64,000 nucleotides of DNA from Notolepis coatsorum (Eukaryota; Chordata; Actinopteri; Aulopiformes; Paralepididae), in assembly GCA_963971535.1 (NCBI GenBank), contig OZ020594.1, positions 118,083,127-118,147,126 of the forward strand. The letters run 5' to 3'. The first letter of the stretch is position 1. Each line of letters starts with the position of its first letter. Made by a program: the position numbers and the translations under genes. Under the pieces are notes generated by a model, which searched no databases, was not told where the DNA came from, and saw only the letters and a program-made list of their open reading frames with translations. This document shows positions 45,170 to 56,294 of the stretch, piece after piece.

Positions 45170-45960
45170 AATTAATTTCACGATAACAAAATGGCAAAAA
45201 TCATGGGTACTCTCAGTACACTCATTCAAGGGTACTACGACTATGCCTGGCTGCACCTCATGGTACCAAAGCACCTCAAAGGCACTAAAAACAAGATTAC
45301 AAACATCACAAAACAATCTGGTCAGACTACTGCTTAACCTCACTCCTAAAACCCACTTTACCCCTGCCCACATTCAAAACCGCTCTTAAAGAGCACCTAC
45401 GGGAGGCTGCAATTCGAAACTGGCCACCGTAAATGTCCAACCCCCCCCCCCTAATGTACAGTCTCATCCCCATCATATATATATATAATATTTTCTGTTA
45501 GGATCTCTGGGTAACAGTACTGTATATTATTTGCATATCGTATATGTCACAAATGTAACAGTACTACAGTATATACCTGTATGTCATGTATGTCCCTATG
45601 CCATAAATGTCATGATGTCATGTATATTTTATTTCATTTTTATTCTATTTTACTCTACTCTTATCCCAGGCAACTTGATTGATTTGTGTTATTCTAATTC
45701 GTGACCTGTCCTGTCTAAATGTTTAAATGTTGAGCGATTTGCAGTGTCAAATTTCCCACGGGATAATAAAAGTATTTCTATTCTATCTATTCTATGTTGT
45801 GTATGTCTATATGAATTGAAAATGGGGGACCCTGATGTAAACGAGACAAACGTCTTTCTCTGGTCTGCATCCCCTTATTATTGTGTGTATTGAGCTGTAC
45901 TGTATTGTACACATTCTGCAATCTGTTAAATAAAGTTCTCATTCATCCAGTTGTTTTGTT
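45170..45960 (+). mobile_element. LINE-A 3' end, + strand, with internal deletion
   Basis: It starts near the L1 copy 2 boundary and reads TLIQGYYDYA, then KNKITNITKQSGQ in broken frames. It jumps from the ITPxTH region directly to LPTFKTALKEHLREAAIRNWP, so about 250 bp present in the 49-kb copy are missing. The 3' UTR follows and ends with AATAAA (about 45929). A second tail-like block (caaatttcccacgggataataaaag plus tctat repeats, about 45640-45797) is embedded in the UTR, suggesting a nested insertion. Confidence 0.65.
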
Positions 45961-45969
45961 TTTGTGGTT

Positions 45970-46150
45970 TGGTTGAATGAATACTTTATTTAACAGATTT
46001 CAGAATGGGTACAGTACAGCTCAATACACACAATAATAAGGGGATGCAGACCAGAGAAAGACTTTCCTCTTGTTTACATCAGGGTCCCCCATTTTCAATT
46101 CATCATAACATTTATGACATACACATATACAGTACGTTACTGCGTTCCAA
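45970..46150 (-). mobile_element. LINE-A 3' tail, inverted partner
   Basis: From ctttatttaacagat (45984) to ttcaattcatcataac (about 46110) the sequence is the reverse complement of the tail at about 45800-45945. Two LINE-A copies are therefore joined tail to tail with about 35 bp between their poly-A signals. Only the 3' UTR of this copy remains. Confidence 0.75.
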
Positions 46151-46429
46151 CCTACAACTGCTCCACACCAGTTCCACGCCAGTCTCCGTAAATGTTCCGT
46201 TATAAAAATAAAATACCATTTCAATACACAACAAGTTTTCGTGTTTTGAAATACATGAAATGAAATTAGCTAACGTTGATTCGCCTAACGTTAAGGCTTT
46301 GCTACATGCTGCTTATTTCAAAACACTGCGGTGAAAACAGAGTCCGGTAAACACAAGTTTGTAATTCCAATAGTGTATTCTGCCGGTTACTTGACTATTT
46401 CGATTATTGAAGTGGTATTTTTAAAACTA

Positions 46430-46980
46430 ACATTTACAGAGACCGGTGTGGAGCACTTGTAGTGTCGAGCCAGGCTGAGACACATTAATAATATGATCCA
46501 TTAGCTCACCTTGCATGTGGCTCGAAAGTGCACTCTCCCCCATCGTAAAAATCTTCAAGTCCTTTCTGCATATTTTGCAGACGGCTACTCGAGGATGTTC
46601 TCCTCTTTTCAACCATGACTTATATTTGATATTTTCGAGCCAGAGCTCATTAAAACGGCAGCCTCCCGGCATTTTGACCACCACACACGCGCGATGTTCT
46701 CAGATAGCACAGCTAAAAACACTACGGGTAGAGCCGAGTCACATTTCATTTTGCGTGAAAGGCGATTGCAAAATAGGCTCACTCGAATCGCTCCGACTTA
46801 TTTGATTTCTTTGTCTAAACAAACCAAACTATTCAGTCAGATAGCGATTTATTATTAAATCTATGTCTTTGTCTATGGCATTTTTAAGACCTCTGAAAAT
46901 GGATTTAAGACAAACTAAGGCCTTAATTATTGATAAACAAATTTAAGACTTTTTAAGGATCCGCGGACACCCTGAAAAGA
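46430..46980 (-). mobile_element. 5' part of a hAT transposon with BED-type zinc finger exon
   Basis: The right end (- strand CAGGGTGTCCGCGGATCCTTAAAAAG, about 46955-46980) matches the terminus of a common fish hAT family. Downstream on the - strand an ATG (46672) opens MPGGCRFNELWLENIKYKSW, then CKICRKDLKIFTMGESALSSHM and a GTGAGC donor near 46515. Cys-x2-Cys followed by a His pair is a BED-like DNA-binding finger, as found at the N-terminus of hAT transposases. The exon is intact; the catalytic part and the other terminus are missing. From 46150 to 46430 nothing else is recognised. Confidence 0.6.
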
Positions 46981-47089
46981 TCCATATACGTGGGGACATG
47001 GCCTAAAATAAAACCCACATAAACCGTGATCCATCACATAATTACCCCTCATGCAGACTGGAAGCTGAATGATAGAGGTAACTCACTGT

Positions 47090-47175
47090 AACACTTTGAT
47101 GAATATTGTTACTCAGCTGATAGAGTTGCATCCTTCCTGATGACCTGTCGTACAGAAGTTCCTTTGGATGAAAGC
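47090..47175 (+). repeat. Conserved teleost LINE-tail repeat, inverted copy
   Basis: The words aacactttgatgaat, ttgttactcagctgatagagttg, ttcctgatgacctgtcgtacagaa reverse-complement the block at 3000-3060 and 26700-26760. The characteristic tccaaagcgacttac is partly lost. It is a short degenerate remnant. Confidence 0.6.
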
Positions 47176-47334
47176 GGCAGCAAATGAGTATGGACAAGCA
47201 CACAGTCAACCAAGCCTACTTAAAGGCACTGCACACCTGACACCAATCAAGCCCACACACCTGCCATGCCGGATGGCAATTAATTGGTGTCTGGTGATTG
47301 ACAGCTCACCAGAGTTGAATGAATGAATGAATGA

Positions 47335-47600
47335 ATGATGAATGAAAACTTTATTTAACAGATTGCAGAATGGGTACAATACAGTACGGCTCAATACATA
47401 CAATTGTTAAGGGGATGCAGACCTGAGAAAGACGTTTGTCTTGTTTCCATCAGGGTCCCCCATTTTCAATTCATATAGACATTTATGACATACACCACAT
47501 ACATGACATGTATGGCATAGGGACATATAGGTATTTAGTACTGATACATTTGTGACATAAGCGGTATTCAAATATACAGTACTGTTACCCCTAGATCCTA
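47335..47600 (-). mobile_element. LINE-A 3' tail with (gaat)n microsatellite
   Basis: It begins at a gaatgaatgaat run (47318-47345), the likely template-slippage tail. It continues actttatttaacagattgc, aggggatgcagac and gtcccccattttcaattcat, the same tail as at 4750-4900 and 45985-46110. Only the 3' UTR remains. From 47600 to 48190 nothing clear is seen. Confidence 0.7.
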
Positions 47601-48189
47601 TTGCAAAAACACACTGAGCTTTATTAGTCTCCACCCCCACAATCATCTCCAACGTTGTGGGTAACATAACATAACATGATGCCTATAGCTAACAGCTGAG
47701 CTACATCCACATCAAAGTGCTTAGGAAGAAAGCTAGGAAGATAGTGGGTGACCCCTCTCACCCACTCTATGGGGAGTTTGAGCTGTTGCCCTCTGGTAGT
47801 AGTTAGTTTTAAAAACTCCTTCATTCCTAATGCCATTAAATTAATCTTGCACTCGTTACTCAGTCCTTGTTTATTGTATTCCTACGTTCTCTGCACTTCC
47901 CCATTACAGATGTGTGTATAATGTCTGCTGTCATTGTTGTTTTATTGTCCACATTGGTATCTAGAGACATCTATGGATCTCAGGTAATGTAATCAGTGTC
48001 AGAAATACTGTGTGTTAAATTGTGATGAAACAAAGGAGAATATAAATGATGATTTTTCTTTGCATTTTTGACAGTGAATAACACCATGCTAAAAATGACC
48101 AGACATGAAACACTGATACTGAGCTCATCCAGTACCTTCTTGAGATCACGTCTACAAAAAATCTAAGCAAATTAATAAAGCGAAGATGA

Positions 48190-48439
48190 TTAAACAGAAG
48201 GTTTCAGCTTGTGTTTTTTAAAGGCTGCAACTCTCTGATGAGGCTCCAGGTGGATCTCACAGTAGGAGGCCAGACACACCAGGCAGGACCTCATGGCCTT
48301 GATCTTCCCAGTGCAGATGTCACAGGTCACCTCTCCTGGTCTGGCAGGTTGCTGGTCTGGGCTGCTGGTGCTTCTCTCTTGAACAGACTTCCTGAACTGA
48401 GGTGCCATCTCTGATAGGACAATATTGACAAAGATATCT
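48190..48439 (-). pseudogene. finTRIM B-box region, truncated
   Basis: The - strand frame reads GPDIFVNIVLSEMAPQFRKS, then PARPGEVTCDICTGKIKAM and SCLVCLASYCEIHLEPHQR, ending AAFKKHKLKPSV and a stop. This is the linker after the RING and the first B-box (C-x2-C...C-x2-C...H) of fish finTRIM proteins, which carry antiviral or regulatory ubiquitin-ligase functions. The 5' side is cut by the Harbinger-like element starting at 48440, and the 3' side ends where the second B-box should begin. It is a fragment; the RING is not found. Confidence 0.75.
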
Positions 48440-48872
48440 GGGCCCTCATTTATCAACAATTCTTAGAAAGTGTTCTATATTCGTACTTAAGCACACAATT
48501 TAGAATGTGTGTATGCACAGAAATATCGGGATTTAACAACCGTGCGTACACGGGTCCTACGCACACTCCGTGTTGATAAATACCTCTTTGTTCTACCGTC
48601 AATGCTCGTGCACGATTATCCATATATGGTAATGAAACACCCCCCATGGGATGTGAAATAATGGACTGACCCGCGCGAACTATGAGAAACTCCACGAGCG
48701 AGATTGTTCACGGAGCGGAGGCGCTGCCGAACTGAGAAGACACAACCCGTGTTATGGGATAAATAAAAGGCTGGCGGACTTGTACATGGTGATGTCAGAT
48801 ATCAACGGCTCCCTAAGACCATTGCTGCAATTCTGCCTGGACAGCTCAAAATACTAATAAAGACCGTTTGTT
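48440..48872 (+). mobile_element. Harbinger-like element, copy 2
   Basis: It begins gggccctcatttatcaac, directly breaking the finTRIM frame, and is the inverted counterpart of 31704-32166. The + strand carries LADLYMVMSDINGSLRPLLQ followed by FCLDSSKY and a stop, then AATAAA near 48856 and gttaac. It differs from copy 1 by small substitutions. No 3-bp TAA/TTA duplication was confirmed, so the class is tentative. Confidence 0.5.
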
Positions 48873-48954
48873 AACAGCCATTTTCTTGAAGCAAAACTGT
48901 ACATTGGAATATCGACAACCTTACTTTGTCCCAAGAAGAGGGTCTTGTGTATTA

Positions 48955-49090
48955 TTGGGTTAGGACATTTACAGGGGCCAGTTTCGAATTGCAGTCTCCC
49001 GTATAGGTGCTCTTTGAGTGGTTTTGAAAGTGGATAGTGATTTACATTATTTTACAGCTTTGGGTAGGGCATTCCACATGGAATCGCATA
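48955..49090 (-). mobile_element. LINE-A RT C-terminus fragment, - strand
   Basis: The words acatttacaggggccagtttcgaattg, ctcccgta.aggtgctctttgag and acagctttgggtagggc.ttccaca are the complement of the 3' end of the ORF in the 49-kb copy. It is a minimal fragment in inverted orientation next to the + strand copy. Confidence 0.65.
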
Positions 49091-49199
49091 CACGGTATAT
49101 AAAACCGGTTATATCAAAGCAAACTAAAATAAAAATAAGTAATATTTCTTCGTGATGGATGTTTATCAAAAACACAGAACACACCGCACACGACACCGG

Positions 49200-50070
49200 A
49201 TATTAATACACCACCGGAAGACTACTCTTCGGTTCAAATAACAAACTCTGTAAGACCGACGGCTTCTCAGTTACAGTGGGTGACAATATTGTCACAAGGA
49301 AAGATAAAATTACATACCTGGGTTCCATGCTAGAGGCAAATATTTCCTGTGACAAAATGGCATCCAATGTAATCAAAAAAGTCAACCAACGAACTCGATT
49401 CTTGTACCGGATCTCCTCACTGGTAAACAAGAATACCCTGAAGACTCTGGCAGGAGCACTCATTCAAGGGTACTACGACTATGCTTGCACCTCATGGTAC
49501 CAAAGCACCTCAAAGGCGCTAAAAACAAAATTACAAACATCTCAAAACAAACTGGTCAGACTACTGCTTGACATTACTCCTAGAACCCACCTCATCCCTG
49601 ACCACTTTGACTACCTAGGATGGCTTAGAGTAGACGACAGAGTACAGCAACTTGCAATGGGCCTGGTCTACAAGATGCACTACACGACCAAGGTACCCAT
49701 GTACATGTCAAAATACTTCCCAAAGGTCAGTGAATACCACAATCACAACACCAGAGGGAGCTCCACAAATCATGTTAAACCCAGATTCGGCTCAAACAAG
49801 GGACTAAACACGTTTCGCAATTATGCCACATCAATGTGGAACGCCCTACCTAAAGCTGTAAAGGAATGTGAATCACTACCCACTTTCAAAACCATTCTCA
49901 AAGAACACCTACGGGAGACTGCAATTCGAAACTGGCCCCTGTAAATGTCCTAATCCAACCCCCTCCAATGTACAGTAATTTAACTAGTATGGTTGTCAAT
50001 ATTCCAATGTACAGTGTTCCCCCCCCCCAACCCCCTCCAATGTACAGTACATTACCTAGTATGGTTGTCA
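49200..50070 (+). mobile_element. LINE-A, RT C-terminal half, best copy in the window
   Basis: The 222-codon frame 49276-49944 covers the region after the RT palm: ITYLGSMLEANISCDKMA, KVNQRTRFLYRISSLV, ALIQGYYDYACTSWYQ, KLVRLLLDITPRTHL, GLVYKMHYTTKVPMYM, LNTFRNYATSMWNALP and LKEHLRETAIRNWPL. It is typical of CR1/L2-group LINE ORF2 C-termini. The frame continues upstream to about 49203 (TTGRLLFGSNNKLCKTDG). The 3' UTR (actgtacatt and gtatggttgtcaatattcc repeats) runs to about 50085. It lacks the palm. Confidence 0.8.
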
Positions 50071-50414
50071 ATATTCCAATGTACAGTTTTGTACGAACGA
50101 TGCAAAAGGACTATGAAGCGATTGATTACGGCTGGTTTTTAGCCTCAACGTTAAACCGCGTTGAAACTACGACGGAAAGTAAGAGTGTGTTTGAAGCCGG
50201 TTACTTCCATTTAATGCCAGTAAATTCTCTTCCTACATTATTCCTTGCACACCCTCACTCAGTAGCAGTCGTGCTCCAAGTCTGAACCGGAAAGAAGACT
50301 CATCAAGAGGAATGTCTCAAAAATACACTTTTATTTATAATGTATACGTTTAAAATACCTCATTTAAAAATACAAAAAACAGATCATTCAAAACCAAAAT
50401 CAACGCAATCCTAT

Positions 50415-51540
50415 TGTAACTGAGGGGTAATTCCCTCCTAAGCGCTCAGTTTGGATGCCTCTGGGGAGTGAGTTTTACACCCGTTACACTCACCCCCCCT
50501 AAACTCACACCACCCAAGGCATCCGGGTCTACGGCACCAGTGTAACAGAGGCAACTCGCCCCTGCCACGAATTCGACCATGCCTTGAGTGGGAGTCGAAC
50601 CCCAGGCGTCCGCACTGCGGGCGACATCACAAACCGCTGCGCCAAGAAAGGAATTCCCTCCTAAGCGCTCAGTTTGGATGCCTCTGGGGAGTGAGTTTTA
50701 CACCCGTTACACATGGATGAAAGCTAGCCAGCCTCTGTGGGTCCTAGAGGCGGGCTCGACGGTGCTCCTTACAGGGTAGATCCCACACAGCAGTGGGGTA
50801 GACGGTTCTCTGCTCCAGCAGCCACAGTACCAAAGCAATATAATCCAGCCGGAAAAGGCTCTGCATTCGCCGGTGTAGGTTCTCCAGTGTACATATCCAC
50901 ACGGTTCTCGTCTAGGACTCCTCGGATGGCGGCACGAGGTTAGGCCGCCCAGCCTGGATAAGTGCACTAGCTCGGTACGACGAACCGATGGTAGTGCTGG
51001 TCACTGTAGAACGGTAGCCGCACGATACACTATACATAATAGACTATTACTTTACAATAGAATAAGTCGAACTCGACGATACAGCGTTAAATTCGGACAC
51101 TTTAGCTATCAATTCGCACGCGGTTCTCAAGGCTCTATTTAGGGGCAAAAGGGGCCCACTTCACGGCACGTTGTATCGTGGTGAAGGCTTCAACGTTTTG
51201 GTCTAAGTGCTTCTGTATCCACCTGCGACGTATTTATACGTAAGGTGAATAATCTAGTGCCAACCTCAGTTCTGTCTCGTATTACTGCGCAAACCTGGGC
51301 ATGTTGAGACATGTCTTAGCGGTAGCTTTGAACTCGACATTGGGGGTATGGCCGTTGGCGCCTAGGGGTCGCTGTCCAATAGGAGAACGAATATTATGGT
51401 CTGGCCTGTACCTAGGTAAAGGGATATTCCATGTATATGTACAAAGAATATACAAGGGATATCAGACGATATACAAATATTATACAATATATCTCAAGTA
51501 ATAAATATATATATTCGGTTTAATCTGACCCTTTGTAACA
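50415..51540 (-). repeat. BEL 3' LTR (1,126 bp)
   Basis: The TG...CA borders are exact. The part from 50712 to 51540 aligns without gaps to the 5' LTR (58629-59457). The remaining 297 bp differ completely from the other LTR: they hold a 61-bp segment (attccctcctaagcgctc...cgttacac) twice, at about 50431-50492 and 50652-50712, around a tRNA-like insert. In element orientation the odd part is the downstream (U5-like) end. Confidence 0.92.
50525..50651 (-). mobile_element. tRNA-like (SINE head) segment inside the 3' LTR
   Basis: On the - strand ttggcgcagcggtttg resembles a tRNA A-box, and ggggttcgactcccac a B-box, spaced about 40 bp apart, as in the promoter of a tRNA-derived SINE. A 61-bp duplication flanks the segment on both sides, too long for an ordinary target duplication. 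It is not a functional tRNA gene because no complete cloverleaf is seen. Confidence 0.5.
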
Positions 51541-51554
51541 GCCGCCTCCTAATT
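51541..51554 (-). other. Probable polypurine tract
   Basis: Directly inside the 3' LTR the - strand reads AATTAGGAGGCGGC, with the purine run AGGAGGCGG (one C) next to the LTR TGTTACA. A purine run at this position is needed to prime plus-strand synthesis. It is short and slightly imperfect. Confidence 0.45.
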
Positions 51555-51635
51555 AGTCCGCACCTAATTAGATAAGCAGAGACAGATTAACCGTCTTGTC
51601 CACTACTCAATGTCCGTTGTGAGGAGTAGGGCAAT

Positions 51636-53090
51636 TCACAAAGTCAGTGGGTCATGGTCGTCATCAAGGGAATCAGGTAGCCTTGGCAACTCTATCAGCC
51701 TCGCCACGGGTCGGGTGTATGTCCGTCCCTGGACGAGCACTTCTGCCGCTCTGACCTTTCCGTCGGCACCAGTGATCACTTTGCTTACGCGGCCGGCCGG
51801 CCACATAGCTCGGGGTAGTGACTGGTCTATAATCATGACGACTGTGCCCTCCGTCAAATTGTCTCTTTCTTTTACCCATTTCTGGCGGGTCTGTAGAGAC
51901 GGTAGATAGTGGAGGAGGAAACTGTTCCAAAACTTGTCAGCCAATACTTGACTGTACCTCCACATTCTTCGGCCGTTCGCTTCCTCAGGTCTGTACACTG
52001 TCTGTGGGAGCGCGGGGTCCAGCCGCACCATCAACAGAGTGTTGGGGGTGACTGGGTCGACATCTGCTACATCACTTGAGACGTAACCGAGGGGCTTTGA
52101 GTTCAATACTCCCTCGATCTCCGTGAGGACTGTCGTGAGGACTTCTTCCGCCATGGTCTGGGTCCCAAGCACGGCGTACAGGGCTGTCTTTATTGAACGT
52201 ACTTCTCGTTCCCAAGTTCCCCCGAAGTGAGGGGCGTTCGGGGGGTTAAACTGGAAATCAATCTGAGAAGGAGCGAGGTGGGTCTTAAGTTCTGGGCCCA
52301 TAGCTTGGAAGCTCTCTCTCAGCTCTCTTTCTCCGCCTTTGAAGTTTGTCCCGTGATCAGACAAAAATATAGATGGTTTTCCTTTCCGCGCTGTGAATCT
52401 CCGGAAGGCCATAAGGAATGAGTCCGTACTCATGGTTGGAAGGAGTTCTATGTGTATCGCTCGGGTGGTCATGCATTTGAATACAATACCCCACCTCTTC
52501 TCCGTCCCTCTTCCTTTCTTCACATACAGCGGGCCGAAGCAGTTCATACCGGTGGAGTGAAAGGGCTTGTCGCCGAGTCGGAGGCGACAGGGGGGTAGGT
52601 CAGCCATCCTGGGTATACTGGGCTGTGCTCGCCACTTGCGACAGTCTAGACAGGTCCGCTGGAAGCGTCGTACTGCTTCTCTTCCTTGCAGTATCCAATA
52701 GCGACGTCTGATCTCAGCGAAGACTCTCTCTGCCCCAGCGTGGTGCACGTCCTCGTCGTATTTCTTTATGATGAGCTCTGTGACCTTGTGTCGGCTGTTG
52801 AGAACTATCGGGAACTTGACGTCATCCGCTAAGTCCGGGGCCCTTCTCAGACGACCACCCACTCTGATGAGATCATGGGCATCGCGCTCAGGGGCCAAGT
52901 GGAGCCGTCTGCTGTCTGACGGGACTGGCTTTGATCCCTGCAGACAGTCTAGCTCGTCGGGGAACGAGTCTCTTTGGGCTCGCTGTAGCAGAAGGAGTTC
53001 TGCTTCTTCGTAATTAGCTGCATTAATGTCAGTAGTGGAGGGAACCTCAGGGTGGTGCCACAGGAATGTCTTTAACTGCGCACTCAGGGT
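51636..53090 (-). pseudogene. BEL integrase, catalytic Asp replaced
   Basis: The region carries the zinc part (VHHAGAERV..RYWILQG, CLDCRKW), the core (FKCMTTRAIHIELLP, FLSDHGTNFKGG, APHFGGTWEREVRSIKTAL) and a C-terminal chromatin or DNA-binding region (TRQKWVKERDNLTEGTVV). In this family the first catalytic Asp lies in TG(M/V)DCFGP; here it reads TGMNCFGP (codon AAC). The second Asp (SDHGTN) and the Glu are present. One substitution would therefore abolish integration even without the upstream frame breaks. Confidence 0.85.
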
Positions 53091-54402
53091 AGGGTAGGGC
53101 AGTCGTCTATGTTGGGATCTGTTGGGACTGGTGTGTGCGTCAACCCACAGAACATAGATTTCTTCATCTCTGCCTCCTCTTGACTAGCCTCCCGTGGGGT
53201 GGGGTTAGGCCACTCTTCTTCCGGGAGCTTGAGGAACTCGGGACCGTCACTATAGAGATTGTGACGTGTGAGGTCATCCAGGGACATTCCCCGTGTGATG
53301 ACGTCTGCTGGGTTCCGTTTTGTGTCCACGTACCTCCAGCATGCTGATTCTGTTAAATCTTGGATCTCTGTGATTCTGACTCCCACGAAGACCTTGTATC
53401 TACACGAATCGGACTGGATCCATATGAGTACGGTCATGGAGTCTGACCACAGGATTGTTCTTTGCACCGGAATGGTGAGTTCACGTTGGATTAACGTGGC
53501 GAGTTGTGCTCCTACTAGGGCTGCGCAGAGCTCTAGACGCGGGATCGATTGTTGCTTGCGGGGGGCTATTCTTGAACGAGCCAGGATGAAGGCGGTATGT
53601 ATTTCTCCTCCCTCCTCTCGGGCCCGCAAGTAGGCCACCGAACCGTAGGCTACTTCGGAGGCGTCGCTGAAGACGTGCAGGTCCATCTGACATGTCTCCA
53701 GCCGCACTGTGGGTGGGAAGTAGCTGCGGCGTATGTTGACACCTGGGAGCGAGCTGAGTTCTGTTTCCCACTCTCTCCATGTGGAAGCAAGGTGGTCGGG
53801 TATGGGGTCGTCCCAGCCCTGGTCCTTGTCCCACAGCTCTCGTACAATCATCTTTGCCCTGGTGGTGTAAGGTAGAATACATCCCAACGGGTCATATTGT
53901 CTGGCGAGTGTTCTGTATACACTCCGTCTGGTGGTCGGTAGTGAAATCGACCTTCCCTGCTCCGTGGTCAGGGGTGTGTATTTGTAATGGAGCGAGTCTG
54001 TTTTGAAGCGCCAGACTAGTCCTAATGTCATTTCTTGGGCTTCACCTGGGATGGTCGCCATCCAGGTCTCGCTGCTTGCTGCCTTGTCCTCTGGTGAGAG
54101 GCTGCGCAGTACTTGAGGGTCGCTGCTGGCCCACTGCCGGAGATCAAAGCCGCCTTTGATCAGGGTGGCGCAGAGCTTGAGTAGGAGGGCCTCGGCCTCT
54201 TCTGGCGTCGAGACGCTTTGCAGACAGTTGTCCACGTAGAAACTCTTCTCTACACTTTGTCGGACCTCCTCGTCAGCTGCTGGGTCCTCTGCGACATGTT
54301 TTTGCAGTGCGAACGTAGCACAGCATGGGCTGCATGTGGGTCCGAAAGGGAGGACTTCCCATTGATAGATGGATGGTTGCTCATCCCCGATCCTCTCTCT
54401 AA
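53084..54402 (-). pseudogene. BEL RT C-terminus and RNase H
   Basis: After the frameshift the frame reads EVLPFGPTCSPCCATFALQ and the catalytic region FYVDNCLQS, then QYDPLGCILPYTTRAK. RNase H follows with HVFSDASEVAYGS, RLELCAALVGAQL and LWSDSMTVLIWI, its three acidic residues in place. The box reads YVDN; I believe this occurs in other fish BEL copies too, so I do not count it as damage. The frame ends at 53084, where a CCCTACCCTACCC run shifts it again. Confidence 0.85.
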
Positions 54403-56288
54403 AATAAGAACCGCAGCCGGGGCTTGTCCTCTTCCACTAGTCGCACCTGCAGGAACATCCCTTTGATGTCGCCGCTGATGGCCACCTTATTCTGGCGGAA
54501 ACGTAGCAACACGCCTAGTAGAGAGGGGCCGAGTGTTGGGCCGGGCAAGAGTTCTTTATTCAGATTTTGTAATCCGATCTGGTAGCTGCAGTTAAACACA
54601 ATACGATCCTTGCCGTTGTGGTGGACCTTGTGGTGGGGCACGTACCATGATTCGGTCGTCTGATCGGCCTCTTGAATGTCAATTCTCTTTATGTGTCCCG
54701 CTGTGATTAGCTTGTCAATCTCAGCGCGGTACACAGTGGCTTGAGCGGGGTCTCTGGCTAGGCGCCGCTCGGTGTTCAGTAGATATCGCTCCGTCGCTTC
54801 TTTTGAGTCGTGGAAGGTGGGCATACCCTCTCGCCTCAAGAGTGGAGTTGCGTATCTCATCACTCCATTGACTTTGACTCTCTTTGTCCCCTGCTCGAGG
54901 AGGGCTATGGCATAAATGTCTTCCTTGGAACGAATGTGTTTCTTTTCGTTCTTAAAGGGCATTGTCTCTAGTGTCCATAGCCTCTCTACGTGCTGTAAGA
55001 GGGTGGTGTCTTCTTCTGTCACTCTGGAGTGGAGGCAGCGAGTGGCTGCTGGTCGGTTGGGAGACCTGGAGAAGGGGCCTTGTAGTGTCCATCCTAGGCG
55101 GGTCTCGACTGCTGCTGGACAGCCTCTGGGCCCAATGTGGACCCGGTCCGTCGGGACGATGAGGTGTGCGTGGTCGGATCCTATGAGCAGGGTCGGGGTG
55201 GCGCCGTCGATGGGCGGTATAGGTAGTTGACGCAGGTGCACGTATTTTTCCATCAGCTTGGAGATGGGGTAGGTGTACCGCGACAGGCCTATGTCTTGGC
55301 TGGTGAAAGCGTTAGTGATCCTATAACGCCTCTCTGGCTGCCCGCTTGCTGCGATAGTGAAGGAGACGTTCTCACCCTTTATTGTCTTCAGGTCTCTTCT
55401 TATAGTACGAATCGTCATCGTTTCTTCGCTCCCCCGCAGACCCAGCTGGGCTGCAGCGGATGCGAGGAGGAGGGTCTTTTCTGACCCGTCGTCAAGGACG
55501 GCGTAAGTGTCCATGACCTTGTCCTCGTAGCTTAATGTCACTCGGACCACCTTCAAGAGCACTCGGGAGCTCCCGCTGCTGGCGGGGTCAATATACATGA
55601 CGCTTACTCTGGTGCTGCTTGGGGGTGCGGGTTTCTTCCTGTTGCTGTCATGCAAGACGTCCAAGTGGGCTCCGTCACACCGGCTGCACCTCTTCTTCAA
55701 GCGGCACTCTGCTGCCATATGGCTGCGCGCACAGCGGTAACAGCGGCGGTTGGACTTTATCCATTGACTCACCTCGTCGGCGGTCATCTTCTTGAAAGTG
55801 TCACATTGTGACAGCCAATGTTCTTTCTCGCAGTACTGGCATACAATCTTCCACTTCTCCTTTGTCGAGGGGGTGTTGTGGTTCTTGTTCCACGGTACTG
55901 ATTCGGCTTGGTGCATGACGGTCACCAGCCTGCGGTTATCGTTTGATCTCCGAGGTCCATCTCTGGGGCTTGGTCCACTCCGCACGAACGTATCCAGTCG
56001 TAGGCTGCTGATTTCTCTCGCGAGGAAGTCGGCCAGGTCTAGGAGGGATGGCTCGGGACCGTTGGGATCACGGTGGTCTCTTTGCCGCCTGAAGCGCTCT
56101 TGTCGGGCGGGAGGAAGCTTCTCTAATATCCTTTCTACATTAGAGTTAGCGTACAGTTCGTGTCTACCCTTTTCCTTTTGTGCCACCAGCATCCCTACCA
56201 GGGATTGTACCTTGATAGAGAGGTCATCCAATGAGCGATTGTCTGTGGCTGGGGGGAGACGGTCAATATTCCTTATCTCTTGTATCAC
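54399..56288 (-). pseudogene. BEL gag end, zinc knuckles, protease and RT N-terminus
   Basis: The 629-codon frame contains two CCHC knuckles (CQYCEKEHWLSQC and CYRCARSHMAAEC) and a third CCHH-like one (CSRCDGAHLDVLH), a protease core AVLDDGSEKTLL, and the RT start: YVPHHKVHHNGKDRIVFNCS and the first palm motif SGDIKGMFLQVRL. It stops at 54399, where a run of four T (one more than expected) shifts the frame; the RT continues in the next frame. Confidence 0.88.
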
Positions 56289-56294
56289 GTAGTC

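Noticed and set aside
50530-50651. Possible tRNA gene on the - strand
   Set aside because: A- and B-box like words are present but no full cloverleaf or acceptor stem; more likely a SINE head.
54190-54235. YVDN in the BEL RT taken as a dead catalytic site
   Set aside because: I recall N at this position in other fish BEL elements, so it may be the normal state; not counted as a lesion.
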